DNA from: Cordia subcordata
Taxonomy: Eukaryota > Streptophyta > Magnoliopsida > Boraginales > Cordiaceae
Direction: 5' to 3'
Length of the DNA stretch: 64,000 nt
Assembly (NCBI GenBank): GCA_028554755.1
Contig: JAPTOF010000010.1
Location: forward strand, 3,084,001-3,148,000
The notes under the pieces were generated by a model, which saw nothing but the letters and a program-made list of their open reading frames with translations, searched no databases and was not told where the DNA came from. Below are positions 12,052 through 24,699 of this stretch, piece after piece. A program made the translations under genes and the position numbers. Within the stretch, counting starts at the first letter, position 1. Each line of letters begins with the position of its first letter.

Positions 12052-12946
12052 CAATGTTTTAAAAATTGGACCAATTTATAAATCGGTCACCTTACTGGTT
12101 CTTGAGACTAAATTGATATTTGTATGGAGTCAACTTTATATTTTATTCATATATGCGTCCAGTAAAAAGTAAAGGCTAAAAAAAAACATAATTTATATGT
12201 ATAATGTGTATAAATATTTTTTTTAAAAAAAACCTAAATACATGATAATGCACAAAAACCTTGATGACCCCTTTTATTAGTTTCTAAAAAGCTTAAAAAA
12301 AACTCAAAACTTGATTGGATAAAACCTTAAGTCATATGTATAAAACAAAAACTTCAGAAAAGCACAAAACTTGAAGAAAATCATAAAATTGAATTCATGC
12401 ACTAAAGCCAATGAACTCTATCATAAAAAACTTTGAAGCACCGGAATCATTTATAAACAAAATTCTGTGAGCGTTTTCGTGAAAAGCTTGGTTTTATCAC
12501 AAAACTTGAAACTTGGGAGAAAATAATAGAAATTAACTCACATAAAGAGAACCCAAACTCAAAAGAAAACGAAAAGTCGCTGGCTTGTCGCTATGGTAAC
12601 TGTAGAGTCCTGGTTGCATGCAATTTTTTTATTTTTTTACTTTTTTTTTTATTTTTGTAACCCTCCCTTAGACTGTTTTGGGCTTGTCAATCAATAAAGT
12701 GAAATCCAACAAATAAAATAACATGCAACCCATTGTTAATTCATTGAACATCAATGGGCCAATGGCCAAACTCCAAATTAAACTAAAAACCTAAGTTCGA
12801 CTGGTTCTACCCGGTCTGGTCTGGTTCGCCGAGTTACACGATTTTTTCCGGTTTTCTTGTTTTCCAGCTTTTAGGCGTCACTCAACCCGCTTGCTTCACC
12901 AGTTGTTGGTTTGATCGGCCGGTCTGGTCCGATTTTCAAAACATTA
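12052..12946. mobile_element. TIR transposon (hAT- or Mutator-like, non-autonomous), copy A
   Basis: The left end CAATGTTTTAAAAATTGGACC and right end (reverse strand) TAATGTTTTGAAAATCGGACC form inverted repeats. The left flank is CTCTTGAC (12044-12051) and the right flank CTTTTCAC, an eroded 8-bp target duplication. The interior carries 'accggtct'-type repeats and no transposase. Copies B and C arose with the tandem repeat, not by separate insertion. Confidence 0.7.
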
Positions 12947-12969
12947 CTTTTCACCTTGTTGTTCACTTG

Positions 12970-13171
12970 TTCTTGTTATCGAATTTGTTACAACATTTAA
13001 TTTGTAATTATACCCTTGCACTAATATTTATGTTTTGTAGTCCTTGACTTCAAGCCATGCAGTGATTGCGTTCTTGTTATCGAATTTGTTACAACATCTA
13101 ATTTGTAATTATATCCTTGCACTAATATTTATGTTTTGTAGTCCTTGACTTCAAGCCATGCAGTGATTGCG
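12970..13171. repeat. 101-bp direct tandem duplication
   Basis: Positions 12970-13070 are repeated at 13071-13171 with few differences; each unit begins ttcttgttatcg and ends gtgattgcg. The aligned places in the two sister repeats (about 14830-14930 and 19060-19170) have a single unit, so this is a late local duplication. Confidence 0.9.
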
Positions 13172-13262
13172 TCAAAGCATTATGAGATTTATAATTTTAA
13201 GGCTCAAAAGACTCGATTTATAATATTAAAAGTCATGCATTGGTAGGGCATATTATTTTCTA

Positions 13263-15030
13263 TTCACCTTGTTCATCCATATTACTAACAGTTTGAATTA
13301 TTATTCAATCTTCCATATTTGTTTTTCACGATTAACATATGTCCGTTAGTCATTTATATATAATATTAACATTTCAGATTAGGATTTTACATTTTAACCT
13401 TTTTTCTTTATTTATTCTGATATTTATTTTTTTTCTTATCCTATTTTCATGTTTTTATACTATCTTTATGTTTTACATCTTTTTTTAGCCTACTTCTTTT
13501 CTTTGTTACAGGAAGAGAGTAGGCATAATAATGGGCATTGGGACTTTACCAACATTTGTAGCCTGATTTGGACCGGGTCAACGAAATTCGTTAGTAAACT
13601 TTTAAATAAGATGATAACTCTGTTATAATATTAGAATTTAAAAATTAAATAATATCAAATTTAAATTTTATTTGTACATAAAAGGACATGTTACTGTAAT
13701 AAATAGGTATATTAATAAATACATCTGAAAAAGACGAGGTCTTTCAACCCATAGGAAGACATGGAAGTCAATATCTCTTGATCTTGTTGTTCTCCGTATT
13801 TGACAAGGTCTTTCAACGCATCTGTACTAATAGAAGACTTGGAAGTTAATCATCTCTTCACCGAAATATTCTCCTTTTCAAACAAGCTCTTTCAACCCAT
13901 CACTATTCATCGTTTAATCGGACCAGTTTGTAAACCGGTCACCTTACTTGTTCTTGAGACCAGATTAATATTTGCATGACGTCAACTTTATATCTTATCC
14001 ATATATGTGTCCAATAAAAAGTAAAGGCTAAAAAAAACATAAATTATATGTATAATGTGTATAAACATTTTTTTTTTAAAAAGCCTAAATATATGATAAT
14101 GTACAAAAACCTTGATGACCCCTTTTATTACTTTCTAAAAAGTCTAAAAAGTTTCAAAAAAAACTCAAAACTTCATTGGATATAAGCTTAAGTCGTGTCT
14201 ATAAAACAAAAACTTCAGAAAAGCACAAAACTTGAAGAAAATCATAAAATTTAATTCATGCACTAAAGCCAATAAACTCTATCATAAAAAACTTTGAAGC
14301 ACCGGAATCATTTATAAACAAAATTCTGTGAGCCTTTCCGTGAAAAGCTTGGTTTTATCACAAAACTTAAAACTTGGAAGAAAATAATAGAAATTAACTC
14401 ACATAAAGAGAACCCAAACTCCAAAGAAAACGAAAAGTTGCTAGCTTGTCGCTATGATAATTGTAGAAGCCTGGCTGCATGCAATTTTTTTTTTTACTTT
14501 TCTTTTATTTTTGTAACCCTTTCTTAGACTGTTTTGGGCTGTGTCAATCAATAAAGTTAAGTCCAACAAATAAAATAACATGCAACCCATTGTTAATTCA
14601 TTGAACATCAATGGGCCCATGGCCAAACTCCAAATTAAGATAAAAACCTAAGTTCGACTGGTTCTACCCGTCTGGTTCCGTTCGCCGAGTTACACGATTT
14701 TTTTTGGTTTTCTTGTTTTCCAGCTTTTAGGAGTCACTCAACCCGCTTGCTTCACCAGTTGCCGGTTCTATCAGCCTGTCCGGTCCGATTCGATTTTCAA
14801 AACATTGCTTTTCACCTTGTTGTTCGCTTGTTCTTGTTATCGAATTTGTTACAACATTTAATTTGTAATTATATCCTTGCACTAATATTTATGTTTTGTA
14901 GTCCTTGACTTCAGCCATGCAGTGATTGCGTCACATCATCATGAGATTTATAATTTTAAGGTTCAAAAGACTCGATTGATAACAGTAAAAGTCATGCATT
15001 GATAGGGCATATTATTTTCTCTTGACCCTG
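13263..15030. repeat. 1.9-kb internal tandem duplication, unit 2
   Basis: Second copy of 11378-13262. It lacks the left end of the embedded inverted-repeat transposon (a deletion near 13917) and lacks the extra 101-bp repeat of unit 1. Confidence 0.75.
13917..14807. mobile_element. TIR transposon copy B, left end deleted
   Basis: Aligned with copies A and C, but about 35 bp including the left terminus and target duplication are missing, between 'catcgttta' and 'atcggaccag'. The right terminus is kept. Confidence 0.65.
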
Positions 15031-16949
15031 TACATTCATATTGACATTGATACTTAGGGTCTGTTCGGCAAAATTAGCTGTTCGAGTAGTAGATAGTGGT
15101 TTGAGTAGTTGATAGCTGTTGTATTTTAGCTGTTAGCGGATAGCTGTTTGATTAACTAATTGAATAATATATGTTCGATAAAATTAGCTGTTTGATTAGT
15201 TGATGAATGTAAAATGACATAAAAAGACATTGGTATTATGCTATTATTTTATGATAAATATAATTATTATTACTATTATTGAAATGAGATAATTTATTTC
15301 ATAATTAGATATATGTTTCTTGTAATAACATTTGATTATTAAAGTATAATAAAATTACTTTTGATAAATAAATTTTATTAATATTACAATAAATGTTATT
15401 ATTGTAGAAATATTTTTTAATTGATCAAAGATTTAGTTTGTCAAAAAAAATAATAAATGGATAAATATGACTTACAATTTTTTAGTATATTTTGATATAG
15501 ATAGGATTTAAAATTGCTTTTTATGTTATTTTAGATTTATACTTGTAAAAGAAAATATAAAAACGTAGAAAAAGATTGTATAGTAGGTAGAATTGCCAAA
15601 AAATGATGAAGAGAGCGTAAAATTGCCAAAATAAAAAATGAAACACTATCCACTACTGAAACGTTAAAAATATTGGCACTGTTCGGCAACAGTGTTTCAA
15701 CTAGTGTTTAGTGTTTTGGCTTGGTCAAACCACTATCTCCTTCTATTTTTGTTGTTCAGTAAAGTAGCATTTTAAGTAGTGTTTTTGGTTAAAATAGTGT
15801 TTGAAGTAGTGTTTCCGAAGCGTTAATATTTCTCCTTTTCTAAGTAACTTTTTAGTTTTCTTTTTTTTTTTCTTAGTTAGATTAACTTTCTATCCTTACT
15901 CCCTAACGTTTTTCATTACTTTTTTATATTATAAGGTTTATTATTTAGTTTTTCAATTACAACAAAGTCCCAAAATTTATGATATTAATTTTATTAAATT
16001 TATCTGGATGTAATTTAATTTGTGTAATAGGTTTTGAGAAAAAGACAAGTAATGTTTATATAAAAGATGTTAATAGCTTATTCATACTATAACAGTATTT
16101 TAGTATTTGATAATATTTCTTTTTATTTCAGGATGGATTAATAAAATGGCATAAAAGATATTACCATATCAGTGATAGCATTACAACGGATATAATCATT
16201 GAAAAGAACAGTTAAGTATTTGCTGACGCAAAAAAGTATACGCAAGCTTTTAAGTCAATTTTGAGTTGAAGAGCAATAATTTTATGAGAAAATTTCTGAA
16301 GACGTTTTTGTCAAGGCAGGTCAGGGAAATTGACCCCGTCCTGTAAGTGCGGGCTTGGGGAACACGGACAATTGTGGAAATTTTGTGATCAGCAAGTCGT
16401 ACTGATCATGTGAAAAGAAGACAGAAAAAAGATATCTCGTGCTGGAAGATTTTAATTTTTATTATTGCCAACTTTAGAAATCATCAGGATTAACATTTTC
16501 TAAAATAGTCTTTTTCTAGAGCCTTTGAAATGGTGCTTAATTTTTTTAAAAATAAAAAATTTTGACTTATAAAAAAATTAAATTTAAGCTTTTTTTAAGA
16601 GTTTCATATCTTTTTCCTTAAATCAAACAAAATATTTATTATAAAAATGATATAATTTTTTAAATAAGTCAGTTGAGATGAATGCTTTAGTCGTTTGAAA
16701 GGCTCATTATGTACACATTGAAGATAGTCGCGAAGCATTTAGAAGGACCAAAAACTTTATCATATCTTAGGTTTAAAATAGCCAAGTCATTTGTTTTTCA
16801 TATAAGTTCTCGTGGACATTGTATTTGACTAAGGTTCTATTTTCCTTGGTTACAAGGGAGGCCTAAGGCCGGTTATGTGATAATCTGTCTCGGGAGGATA
16901 TCTCCCTTTTATCCTTCTTTAGTAGAGAGCTCAACTATTCTGGAATCTC

Positions 16950-17273
16950 AGTAATTATTCCAAAACCTAAAGGTCTATCATGGTTGTAATTGACCAGTCA
17001 ATTTGCACAATTATTAGCTTCTCAATAAATATGTCTCATAAGAAAGCCCCTTCTCATTTTAAAATATCTCTACAATTTTTCAATAAAGGTCTAAGAGGAT
17101 TAAATCGTGGAAGGAGACCATTTATCAATTGATATGTGGCCAAGAATCAGTCTCAATGATGAGGCTCTCCAAATTAAATGATTCAGCTAGACACAAGTTC
17201 TCTCATAAGGCGACTAACTCGGCTCTATTGTTAGTCGCGACACCAATGTTCACAATAAATCCAGTCTTCTATT
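16950..17273 (-). pseudogene. Decayed RNase H-like (RVT_3 type) domain fragment, copy 2
   Basis: Tandem-repeat sister of 11075-11373, with the same minus-strand motifs (for example the stretch encoding IETDSW) and its own further lesions. No start, no complete frame. Confidence 0.65.
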
Positions 17274-17875
17274 CACCTTGTTCGTCCATATTACTAATAG
17301 TTTTTATTATTACTCAGTCTTCCATATCAGTTTTCACGATTGATATATATATGTTAGTCATTTATATATAATATTAACATTTCAGATTAGGATTTTACAT
17401 TTTATCTTTTTTTCTTTATCTTATTCTTATATTTATTTTTTTTCTTATCCTATTTTCATGTTTTTATCTTATCTTTATGTTTTAAATCTTTTTGTAGCCT
17501 ACTTCTATGTTTTCTCTGTTACATGAAGAGAGTAGGCATAATAATGGGCATTGGGACTTTACCAACATTTGTAGTTTTATTTGGATCGAGTCAACGAACT
17601 TCGTTTGTAAACCTTTAAATAAGATAATAACTCTATTATAATATTAAAATATAAAAATCAAATAATGTCAAATTTAAATTTTATTTGTACATAAAAGGAC
17701 ATGTTACTATAATAAATAGATATATTAATAAATACATATTTGAATAAGACGAGGTCTTTCAACCCATCGGAAGACTTGGAAGTCAATCATCTCTTCACCC
17801 AAATGGTCTCCTTTTCAGGCAAGGTCTTTCAACCCATCACTATTCATCGTTTAAGTGGAATAACGCTCTCTTGTC

Positions 17876-19043
17876 CAATATTTTAAAAATCGGACTGGTT
17901 TGTGAACTAATTACCTTACTGGTTCTTGATTTAACTAGTCTTACTGGTCGGGCCAGTGGTTAGATTGGGCTAATATCTGCATGGCGTCAATTTTATATCT
18001 TAGTCTTGTATACGTCCAGTAAACAGTAAAGATTGAAAAAGAACATGATTTATATGTATAATATGTATAAACATTTTAAAAAAGAAACCTAAATACATGA
18101 TAATGTACAAAAACCTTGATGACCCCTTTCATCAGTTTCTAAAAAGCTTAAAAAAAACTCAAAACTTGAGTGGATAAAAGCTTAAGGGCTTGTTTGGATT
18201 GACTTTTTTTAAAAGCATTTTTTTAAAAGCTTTTAAAAAAATAGTTTTTTTTTAAAAGTTGAATATTTCGGTTTCTAAAAAAAGCTGTATTTGAGCTTTT
18301 TTTAGAATTTCAAATTATTTTAAACCAAATCAAGTAGTTATTACAAAAGTAATATAATTTTTAGTAATATAATTTTTTCAAAAAAAAAAAATTCTTTAAA
18401 AAAAGCCAATCTAAACATGTTCTAAGTCATGCGTATAAAACAAAAACTTTAGAAAAGCACAAAACTTGAAGCCAATCATAAAATTGAATTCATGCACTAA
18501 GGCCAATAAACTCTATCATAAAAAGCTTCGAAGCACCACAATAATTTATAAACAAAATCCTATAAGCCTTTTTATAAAAAGTTTGGTTTTATCACAGAAC
18601 CTGGAACTTTGAAGAAAATAATAGAAATTAACTCACATAAAAGGTATCCAAACTTAAAAAAAAAAAATGAAAAGTCACTGGCTTGCCGCTATGGTGATTG
18701 TAGATCCTGGCTGCATGCATTTTTTTCTAAAAAAACTTTTTCTTTAATTTTTTTAACCATTTCTTAGGCTGTTTTGAACTGTGTCAATCAATAAAGTGAA
18801 GCCCAACAAATAAAATAACCTGCAACCCATCGTTAATTCATTAAACATCAACGGGCAAATGGCCAAACCCCAAATTAAGCTAAAAACCTAATTTTGATTG
18901 GTTCTACCCAGATCAGTCTAGTTCGTCGAGTTGCACGATTTTTTCAGGTTTTCTTGTTTTCCAACTTTTAAGCGTCACTCAACCCGTTTGCTTTACTGGT
19001 TCCCGGTCTGACCGGTCGGTTCGGTCCGATTTTCAAAACATTG
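17876..19043. mobile_element. TIR transposon copy C, holding a MITE
   Basis: The termini CAATATTTTAAAAATCGG and (reverse strand) CAATGTTTTGAAAATCGG are flanked by CTCTTGTC (17868-17875) and CTCTTGAC (19044-19051), an 8-bp target duplication with one difference. The extra length relative to A is mostly the nested MITE 18186-18422. Confidence 0.75.
18186..18422. mobile_element. Tourist-like MITE with TSD TAA
   Basis: The ends are GGGCTTGTTTGGATTGAC and (reverse strand) GAACATGTTTAGATTGGC, flanked by TAA (18183-18185 and 18423-18425). The sister repeats at about 12330 and 14190 read straight through the site (cttaagtc), so they are unfilled sites. 237 bp, non-coding. Confidence 0.85.
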
Positions 19044-20065
19044 CTCTTGACGTTGTTGTTCACTTGTTCTTGTTACCGGATTTGTTACAACATTTCATTT
19101 GTAATTATGTCCTTGCACTAATATTTATACTTTGTGGTCCTTGACTTCAAGCCATGCGGTGATTGCGTCAAATCATCATGAGATTTATGATTTTAAGGAT
19201 CAAAGGACTCGATTGCTAACAATAAAAGTCATGCATTGATCGGGCATATTATTTTCTCTTGAACCTGGACGTTCATATTGACATTGATTCTTAGTGGTCC
19301 TCGACTTGAATCATACGTTTTGTGTCATCGTAAGATTTATAATTAATTGAAAATTTATTTTGTCAAAAAGATAATATATAGACAAAAACACTTACAGTTT
19401 TTTGGTATATTTTGATGTGTATAGAAATTAATAATTATTTGGTATTATTTTAGATTTATATTTGCAAAAGAAAATACAAAAATGTAGAGAGAGATTAAAT
19501 TTATGGTAAAATTGCCAAAAGATTGTTGAAGGGTAGGATTGCTAAAAAAAAATTGAAATACTGAATTTTATTTTGAATACAAATACTATTTAAAACACTA
19601 TTTTACTGAACAATAAAAATTAAACAAAACAGTGTTTTAATACTAAACATTACTTAAAACACAATTATTGAACATGCCTTTATATTTCTCCTTTCTGATT
19701 AACTTTTTAGTTCTTTTTTTTTTCTTATTTAGTTTAACTTTCTATCCTCGCTTCCTAACATTTTTCGGTACTTTTTTATATTATAAGGTTTATGATTTAG
19801 TTTTTCAATTACAACAAAGTATCAAAATTTATAATATTAATTTTATTAAATTTATCTGGATGTAATTTAATTTGTGTAATAGGTTTTGAGGGGGAAAAAA
19901 TAATGTTCGTATAAAAGATGTTATAGCTTTTTCACACTATAATAGTATTTTAGTATTTGATAATATTTCCTTCCATTTCAGGATGGATTACTAAAATGGT
20001 AGAAAATGTATTACCATATAAGTGATAGCATTACAAAGGATATAATCATTGAAAAGAACAGTAAT

Positions 20066-20688
20066 ACTAAAACATTAATTTGTCAGCTAAAATAGATAGT
20101 ACGGTTGAAATGAAATAAAAATAAGGACTTCCCTAAAATCCAAAGACCAATTTCAACTTCTTACAATAAAAACCAAGCAAGGAGCCACGAGAGGTGACCT
20201 TCCGTTAGAGATTTACCAGAGGATAGTTTGCTTTTAGACGTTCCACTTATGCAATGTGATCATCTATAGTAAAGAGCTTTAGATTACACTTGTTAGAAAG
20301 ACTTTTTTCGTGATTCGGAGATTGTTTGGCTTCCACACCATATGAAGACAACTTTACAAATGCAAATTCACCAAAAAGCAATAAAAATTTTGTTCCTAAT
20401 TAAGAAACACTTGATATTTGCTTATGTGCATAATTTTATTCCAGGGCCACACATGAGCTTCCTGATGTTTAAGCACATGTAAAGAAGAGGAAAAGACAAA
20501 TGATCATATTCTTGTCAAAGAATTGATGTACAAACTCTTGTTTAAGAAATGCTAACAGAAGCCATGAAAACTTAGTGTTACAATCCAAAGATCAAAACCT
20601 CATTACAATACCTAAAGCAACACACTAATATTACCGAAAAAACCCATGGACACACAAACAAGACAACACAAAAAGACTATATATTATC
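20066..20688. other. Downstream region of LECRK A3; no gene seen
   Basis: AT-rich sequence between the repeat block and the A3 stop codon. It presumably holds the 3' UTR and polyadenylation region; nothing else is recognised. Confidence 0.5.
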
Positions 20689-23060
20689 CTAATACATGTC
20701 GGTCTCAATAATTGATGGAGTTCCAAGTTTGACAGTTCCTTCCAGCATCTGCAGAACCTCCGCCATGGATGGCCTCAGGCTTGGATTAGGGCACACACAC
20801 CACAAAGCAACCATGATCATCCGCGAAAACCTATTGAAATCATCCTGGAATTCTGCATCAAGATTCATCGTAGCTCGGAAATTATCTGCCCTCACACAAT
20901 GAATAACCCAATCAACTAAAATCATTTCAAGCCCTTCGTCTGCTTCCTCGAATCGGTTCAAATCCAAGTGCCTCCTGCAGAAAATTATCTCTAGCATCAT
21001 GACTCCATAGCTGTAAACATCTACTTTATTCGTTATCGGAACGTTTTTCAACCATTCTGGTGCCATGTACCCCATTGTCCCTCTGACATTGGTGCTTGTC
21101 CGAGTCTGATCTTTCTTAAGAAGCTTGGCCAGGCCGAAGTCTGCAATCTTGGCAGTGTTGTTCTTGTCAAGGAGAACATTCTGTGGCTTGATGTCGCAAT
21201 GTATGATTTGGTTGCCACACCCTTCGTGCAAGTATAAGAGGCCTCTTGCAACTCCAAGCACTATATCTGCCCTCTCTTTCCAACTTAGTAGTTTTTCTTC
21301 GCCAAACAGAAGACTAGAGAGAGCTCCATTCTCCATCAGCTCGTAAACAAGAAGCTGATGGTCTCTTTCGTTGCAAAACCCCAAGCAGCGCACAAGATTC
21401 TTGTGATGAGTTAAGCCGATTACTTTAACTTCTGCTAGAAACTCTTTATCGCCATGTTCAATGATCTTGTCAAGCTTCTTCACAGCTACCTCAACCTCTT
21501 CATCATCTGACTTCAGAGTCCCAACATAGACGGTACCATAACCTCCTTGGCCTATTCTGTTCTTGAACCCATCAGTTGCTTCGCGCAACTCTTGGAATGA
21601 AAATGCAGTCAAATTGAGCTCCACTGGCTTTGGTTTTGGCTTTGAGGCAACACCTGAACGCCTATATCTTTTTGTGAGAGGGTGATTATATATGGCAATC
21701 ACTGCAAATAAAATTGCCAATGCTGAACACGCCAGGAGACTTGCTAATAGAACAGCAGAGGATGGAGAATCCTTCTTCTCGCCTTTGATTGTTGAAGAGT
21801 TATTTGGAACTTTAAGAAATGCCACTATGTTCAATGTTCTAGGATCACTTCTCCTAGCATTCAGCAAAGGCAGCCTCTTCTTCAAGCATTCTTTTTTAGA
21901 ATCATCATAAACAGCAGCCGTGCAGAAGCAATCATTTATCACTTCTTGCCTGCAGCTTTCCACATTAGAGTTTGAAACATTAGCCAAATTCGCGAGGTCC
22001 GAGTTATAGAAATCAGTTTCATCCAACCTCTCGATGGTAAAACCCGAGGGCAAAGAATCTGCAGCACAGAAATCCTTCATTATATTCGGGTAACATCCTT
22101 TGGAGGGGATGTCCGGATCCCAGGGAGAGTAGCCAGGCAAGCATGTACAATTGATCACCTTGTTATCAGGAGATTTACAGTAGCCATACGTTCCACATAT
22201 GTTGCTCACAAGGCAAGGTTCAGCAATGGCCTGCCACACAACAGTCCATTCGATATCATCTCTCTTGTGACGGGCCAACTGTTGAAAATTACCCCGGTCG
22301 TTGATGGTTGCTCGATGGTAGTAGTCTCCAATTGGAGAAGGCACCACTCCGGCCATGCCGTACTTGATTTCACTCACCTCATTGACAAGAGAGATGTTGG
22401 CCGTGGTCTCATTGAAAATCAGGGTGATGTTTTGATTCCCCTCAGTATTACTGTACCAATAAACAGGGTCAGAAAACTCGTAAGTAGACAAGGCCACATT
22501 GCTGTCCATTTGGATATCCAACATGAACCTTCCTTTGGAGTAGTCAACTGTTCCATTGGCATTGGAAAACAGCTGCTGCCCCTTCACCAGGACCTGTCCA
22601 GGCAAAATTGTATCTGTCGGGTGGTCAAAGCTCTGCTAGAGGACCTTCGAAGAAGAATCTCTCAGGACGAAGTTGCCATTGTCTTGCATCTGGACAGACC
22701 TCTAGTTGTACTATTAGATATCACAACTTCGGTTCCATTTGAGTGAGTAAGAATGAATTGGCCACTTCGTGTTACATTAATAGCTGATCCAACACGAGCT
22801 GGATCGTCACGATTCGCAGACCAGACCAGTGTTTTCTCGGGGATCTTGTCGAACCATATGCCAACAAGATAGGAGCCATCAGCTCTTACAAGGTAAAAGC
22901 CGAACGCGAAATCACCAGAGGGGGAATTCCATGAAGAATTTGTCCCAGCAATGATGCCAGAACCAAGCCTGATGGTACCATTGATTGTGGTTTGAGAAAA
23001 ACAACTGATCATGGTGAAAGCCATGGTTGCAGACCATATGAAAATTCGTCTAGCAGCCAT
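20689..23060 (-). pseudogene. LECRK A3: near-complete G-type lectin receptor kinase with two adjacent lesions
   Basis: The ATG at 23058-23060 opens MAARRIFIWSA (signal peptide). The frame is the A-type lectin receptor up to about 22690, where a one-base deletion relative to A1 shifts it. The correct frame then meets TAG at 22636-22638, where A1 has the Trp of ILWQSF. From there to TAG/stop at 20689 the frame is open for 638 codons. This part holds the rest of the lectin domain, EGF (SNICGTYGYC), PAN, a transmembrane helix, and a full kinase with the glycine loop GQGGYGTVY, the lysine in [24 protein letters not shown] and APEW. The first ATG in that open part is 22524. Two lesions only about 50 bp apart in an otherwise intact gene could be recent damage or sequence error. 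The family is membrane-localised; as written, no full receptor can be made. Confidence 0.88.
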
Positions 23061-23152
23061 CTGAATTGGTGCATAGAAGGGGAAGAAGAAAGAGTTGGTT
23101 GGTAAAATGGGGGTGTTTTGTTCTCTCTGCTTTGGCTGTTCCATACAATGTC

Positions 23153-23161
23153 TCTATATAC
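23153..23161 (-). promoter_or_regulatory. Probable TATA box of LECRK A3
   Basis: TATATAGA on the minus strand about 95 bases upstream of the ATG, aligned with the longer TA run upstream of A1. Confidence 0.45.
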
Positions 23162-23418
23162 TGGAGGCATAGACCCACGTACACGTCGGGCCTTTCTCAA
23201 AGGCGTGTCCCATTTCAATCATTACTTTGTGGAAAATCTTGTAACGGGAAATTTTAAACACGCCAATGCGTTGACTAGAAGTAGTTTTACAGTTTACTTT
23301 TGAAATCTCCCAAGTTCCAATGCTAGCATACACACAGCAGTTACATACAATGAGCAGATTTAAGGTTTTGCTTACGTGGAAAAATTCACCATGATATACT
23401 TAATTTATGTATACTATC

Positions 23419-23645
23419 CACAACTAGAGACAGCACTTTTAGCGACCGAATATCGTTTTGCAATCTATTTTTAACTTTGCGCTGAATGTTCTTTAGTGAC
23501 CGAAAAATTTTAATTAGACTAGCTTTATAGTTACTAAATTAACAACTGCTTTCAAAATCTCTTGCGCCCGGTAGTCGCAAAAATTGGTCGTTAAATTTAA
23601 TTTAGAGACCGATTTTAACAGTTCCTAACCTATTTCCCAGTGGTG
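23419..23645. mobile_element. Non-autonomous CACTA-like element, sister of 1700-1933
   Basis: The left end is CACAACTAGAGACAGC and the right end (reverse strand) CACCACTGGGAAATAGG. Same position relative to the A gene and same interior as 1700-1933, so it was inherited through block duplication. Confidence 0.55.
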
Positions 23646-24389
23646 ATATCATAAAAAAAATTGATACTGTCAGTTGCTACACACTAAGTAACTTAGTATC
23701 TGCAATAAATTAAACCAGTATATAAAAAAATCAACTTTCCATATTTGTACCCGGGGGATGTGCGAAAATTATTGCATCAACGTTTCGATTAAATTCCACT
23801 TTAGAGACTTGAAATCTGCCTCTTTATTGAAAGCTAGAGGCGAATTCATGATTTTGCATAATGAGTGCTAAGAATATACAATTTATTATTCATGAAAAAA
23901 TATTAGAAATATCAATACATCTATTAAATTAAATTTAAGATTAGTCCATAGTATAGTCCGCACTGTTAATAGATACACAGGGTTAATATAAAAAATTTTG
24001 GTGGATTAATTTATATTGATTTTGAGGTTAAATATAATTCGTTTTTATCTCTATTTATATGTTAGAAAATCTTGTTACATGTCACTGATCTTTTCAAAGT
24101 TCCATTAATACCAAAGAGAAAAGATACATATATAATTTCATTGGTGGAATTACCCATGACTATTATTGGTGGAATTTTTCTTTTTCTGTCAAAAGTTAAG
24201 AGGAACAGGGTCAAGTGACTTAAATTCCACCTCCGATCACCATCGTTTAGCCTTAATTTCCAGCTACCGAGTGCCACCCACTTACATTGGAATTTATTGG
24301 ACCACTGCGCGACCAAGTCCATCGGTGATGCGGAAAAAATTTTGTGAAGTCGGTACAAAATTTTCGTGAAAGTAAAGCCAGAAATCACT

Positions 24390-24394
24390 ATTAG
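24390..24394. other. Unfilled target site of solo LTR copy 1
   Basis: The single ATTAG lies in 'cactattagaacatcggac', exactly where the paralogous spacer at 2675-5323 carries ATTAG, the LTR and ATTAG. Flanks on both sides match (aaagccagaaatcac to the left, cgagtgatagaagtacta to the right). Confidence 0.85.
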
Positions 24395-24699
24395 AACATC
24401 GGACACGAGTGATAGAAGTACTAATTGCTAGATGAAATTAGTAACGAAAAATTTTTGTTATCAAATTTCTTGTCACTAAATATATATGGTATGGTTGATA
24501 TTTTGTTACTAATTAAGGATAGACCACTTTTCGTTCTTAATCCATTATTAATTAGGGATTAGAAAATTGTGGGTAAATAGAGTTGAATCAACGACCGAGA
24601 ACATTAATTAGAAACGGATCATTCAAGCACTAAATTAAGAAGGTTAGAATGGTCGTTAATTAAAGATAAATTAAGAATAAAAAGTACACCCTTAGCTAA

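Larger units (their letters stand above)
11378..13262. repeat. 1.9-kb internal tandem duplication, unit 1
   Basis: The segment from 'attcaccttttt' to 'tattattttct' is followed directly by a second copy beginning at 13263. The junction shares only a few bases (tct), which suggests a short-homology unequal exchange. The rightward tail found after units 2 and 3 ('cttgaccctg..') is missing here, which marks the junction. Confidence 0.75.
10327..16224. repeat. Large tandem repeat block, copy 1
   Basis: Copy 1 starts 'aaaagtattcgcaagctttt' and restarts at 16225 with near-identical sequence; copy 2 ends about 20065. The shared content, in order, is an RNase H-domain fossil, a spacer with 'gagagtaggcataataatgg', an inverted-repeat transposon, and an AT-rich tail. 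Copy 1 is longer because 11378-13262 is duplicated at 13263-15030. No intact gene is present. Confidence 0.8.
16225..20065. repeat. Large tandem repeat block, copy 2
   Basis: Same order of parts as 10327-16224 but with a single copy of the internal 1.9-kb segment and an extra MITE (18186-18422). Both copies end in the shared stretch 'ggatataatcattgaaaag', after which copy 1 runs into copy 2 and copy 2 runs into the A3 downstream region. Confidence 0.8.

Noticed and set aside
22522..22605. Start of a shortened A3 protein at 22605
   Set aside because: Codon 22603-22605 is TTG; the first ATG in that open frame is 22522-22524, inside the lectin domain, so no natural start is supported.
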